Assembly (NCBI GenBank): GCA_963920765.1
Contig: OY987250.1
Coordinates: forward strand, 11,524,409-11,588,408
Length of the DNA stretch: 64,000 nt
Reading direction: 5' to 3'
Origin: Ulota crispa
Taxonomy: Eukaryota; Streptophyta; Bryopsida; Orthotrichales; Orthotrichaceae
Shown here: one piece after another, positions 62,285 to 64,000 of the stretch
Layout of the letters: each line of letters starts with the position of its first letter
Numbering within the stretch: position 1 is the first letter of the stretch
Notes under the pieces: generated by a model
What the model saw: only the letters and a program-made list of their open reading frames with translations
Databases searched by the model: none
What the model was told of the DNA's origin: nothing
Made by a program: the position numbers and the translations under genes

Positions 62285-62613
62285 TAAGGTAGGAGGCTTG
62301 AAAATTGTCGAGGCTCTAAAACCACTCATCCTCTGAAATGTACTCTTTTGTACATGCTTTTTTTTATAGATTTCCAAAATGTACAAGTAGGGTACATTTG
62401 AGGTGGTGAGCCGTTTTAGAGTCTTATACTACTTCACCTTCAAATTTTCATAACTAATAGCACAAAACTCCAAAAAATATGAAATAGCTTAGGTTAGATG
62501 CCAATTCTTCTTGTCTTTCAAGGAAATTTTACTAAAAAATATTTCAAGAAGTTCCACCTCCCCAAAATTCAGTTTTAGCCCTTACATGGTCAGTTTATGA
62601 ACCTTCTACCTTA
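62285..62613. mobile_element. MITE family A, copy 3
   Basis: TAAGGTAGGAGGCTTG at the left and TAAGGTAGAAGGTTCATAAA as reverse complement of the right bound 329 bp that aligns throughout with 8288-8615 and 34107-34440. The internal inverted repeat (GGCTCTAAAAC near 62310 and GTTTTAGAGTC near 62420) is retained. TA at both junctions. Confidence 0.83.
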
Positions 62614-63638
62614 CTTCAAACACATTGCACTTAGTAACTAACTCAAGATAAATTTATGCAACATTATATCTTCATTATTTTGGTTTTTACAATCTCACAT
62701 CTTGAGCTTGTCAATAAAAAAAATTGTACGTACTCACCTACCCAAGTTTAAATAATATCATCTATTGTAGAATCATATTGAAAAAGGATGGGTAATTGAT
62801 CTTGCAAAGAATTTAGTTTTTAATTTTTTACATTTCATTACAGTCTCATGGAACCCTAATTAAAACATGTACTAGAACTGATATACATTAATTTTGTGCA
62901 TTCTAGAGTCTTGATTTAGAGAAACCCATACAATAGTTAGCCTTAGTTGATGAATTGAAAAACATTGATTTCTACAAAAATCACTACTAAGAACAAGATC
63001 AAAGTTCTTATTTTGGCTCAAAATTGTCATATTCTTCTTCATTACCTCCAAAAGATACCATCAAAGGTAGCATGTGTTATGTAGGTCTATATGTATTAAT
63101 CCATCAAATAGAACTTTTATAACTAAATAGTCATTTGTCATATCTAGGTTTTGTTACTCTTGATCTTTAAAGTAATGAGTTACAATTTGAAGATGCTAGG
63201 CCCATATAAGTATCTTTATTGGATTATTCTAACTTTTAATTGGACATGTGTTTCAATTCTTGGTAACCTTTTAACAATCTTGATTGTGGTTCAAAAGGTA
63301 TACATCAAGATGACTTTATTGTTGAGTTGCAAGCAACAATTATAGATAGGCCCAATTGGTTTGAAAATTTTCACACATACTCTCAACTTGCTTATACAAC
63401 AACATAATCCCTTGCATAATCCTAAGAGTTACAAAGAACACATAAGCACAAGATTTGGTTCTGAAGTTCTTTTTCTTCTTGACATACATAATCTTATATA
63501 AATTTAATCATTGCAAAAAAAAATTGTTATGAAATATTAGCATGCTAAGACACACTTGCAAGTTGCAACCTTTGGCAAGGAGATTTTCCCTACCAACAAA
63601 AGAATATGACAATAAATTGAGGTAGTTTTTAATCTTCC
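62614..63638. other. AT-rich intergenic spacer
   Basis: No gene, RNA or element was supported. Confidence 0.45.
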
Positions 63639-63748
63639 TTAACCCTTGAACGTTGACGGGGACAAAAATCATCCCCAGCAAAATCGTCCCCAGCAAATAC
63701 ACTGAGTTAGTGTATTTGCAGCAATAGGCCTCGGCGCTTAAGGATTAA
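63639..63748. mobile_element. 110-bp TTAA-ended element with hairpin
   Basis: TTAACCCTTGAACGTTGACG at the left and TTAATCCTTAAGCGCCGAGG as reverse complement of the right bound 110 bp. Inside, GCAAATACACT and AGTGTATTTGC form a perfect 11-bp stem with a 5-base loop at about 63695-63721, next to tandem CATCCCCAGCAAAAT-like blocks. The small size and hairpin are typical of highly deleted non-autonomous elements. Confidence 0.55.
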
Positions 63749-64000
63749 TAAAATTTTCATGATACCTAGTATTTTTAATCTCAACTTTGAAATTCCATAA
63801 CGTGTAGAAAACTTCTTGATTTTCTCATAACAAACCCCAAATTTGCATGTTTATGAACTCCAATTCCTCTAGATAAAACTTTCAAAAACCTTTTTTATAT
63901 ATGTATGTGCTTTCCATGAACTTTGAGACCCCCCAATTGTGCAAATTCTTGCCATTTAAATTGAAATTTGCCAAGGACTTGCTGGCGGAAATGTAAGCGG

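Overview
This window is nuclear DNA of a land plant. It holds intron-containing genes for typical plant proteins: two receptor-like kinases with plant ectodomains, the AP-2 mu adaptin and a cytosolic isoleucyl-tRNA synthetase. These genes sit in AT-rich spacers full of short inverted-repeat transposons. Short introns, the transposon mix and a relic of a DUF7869-type gene would fit a non-seed plant such as a bryophyte, but that is only a guess. No rRNA gene, CRISPR array or convincing tRNA gene was seen.

Layout. 1-9.9 kb: a two-exon DUF716/TMEM45-family membrane protein gene (minus) with a fold-back element in its intron, then spacer with several miniature transposons, one of them hAT-like with an 8-bp target duplication. 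9.9-18.4 kb: a complete isoleucyl-tRNA synthetase gene (minus, 27 coding exons, 1198 aa). 19-24.8 kb: repeat-rich spacer with a three-level nest of miniature elements, the outermost carrying a 21-bp minisatellite of about 22 units. 25.0-30.5 kb: a complete AP-2 mu gene (plus, 13 exons, 439 aa). 30.6-36.1 kb: more elements, including two relatives of the minisatellite element, then a 300-bp segment repeated in tandem that includes the 3' end of the next gene. 36.1-36.5 kb: a small single-exon gene of unknown function (minus). 38.4-44.4 kb: an LRR receptor-like kinase gene (minus, 17 exons, 849 aa). 46.9-51.7 kb: a LysM receptor-like kinase gene of the CERK1/LYK type (minus, 11 exons, about 630-650 aa). 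52.7-64 kb: abutting miniature elements, an 80-bp tandem repeat, a heavily broken DUF7869-like gene (57.6-60.4 kb, plus) and more elements, several with TTAA ends like piggyBac.

How the genes relate. The isoleucyl-tRNA synthetase, AP-2 mu and DUF716 genes look like unrelated housekeeping neighbours. The two receptor kinases lie in tandem on the same strand about 2.4 kb apart. Both keep their catalytic kinase motifs and could act in surface sensing, the LysM one probably of chitin-type glycans, but nothing in the sequence shows that they work together. The most unusual content is the transposon landscape: at least three element families share a TAAGGTAGG-like terminus with TA at the junctions, several elements have TTAACCC ends, and two lie inside introns of expressed-type genes.
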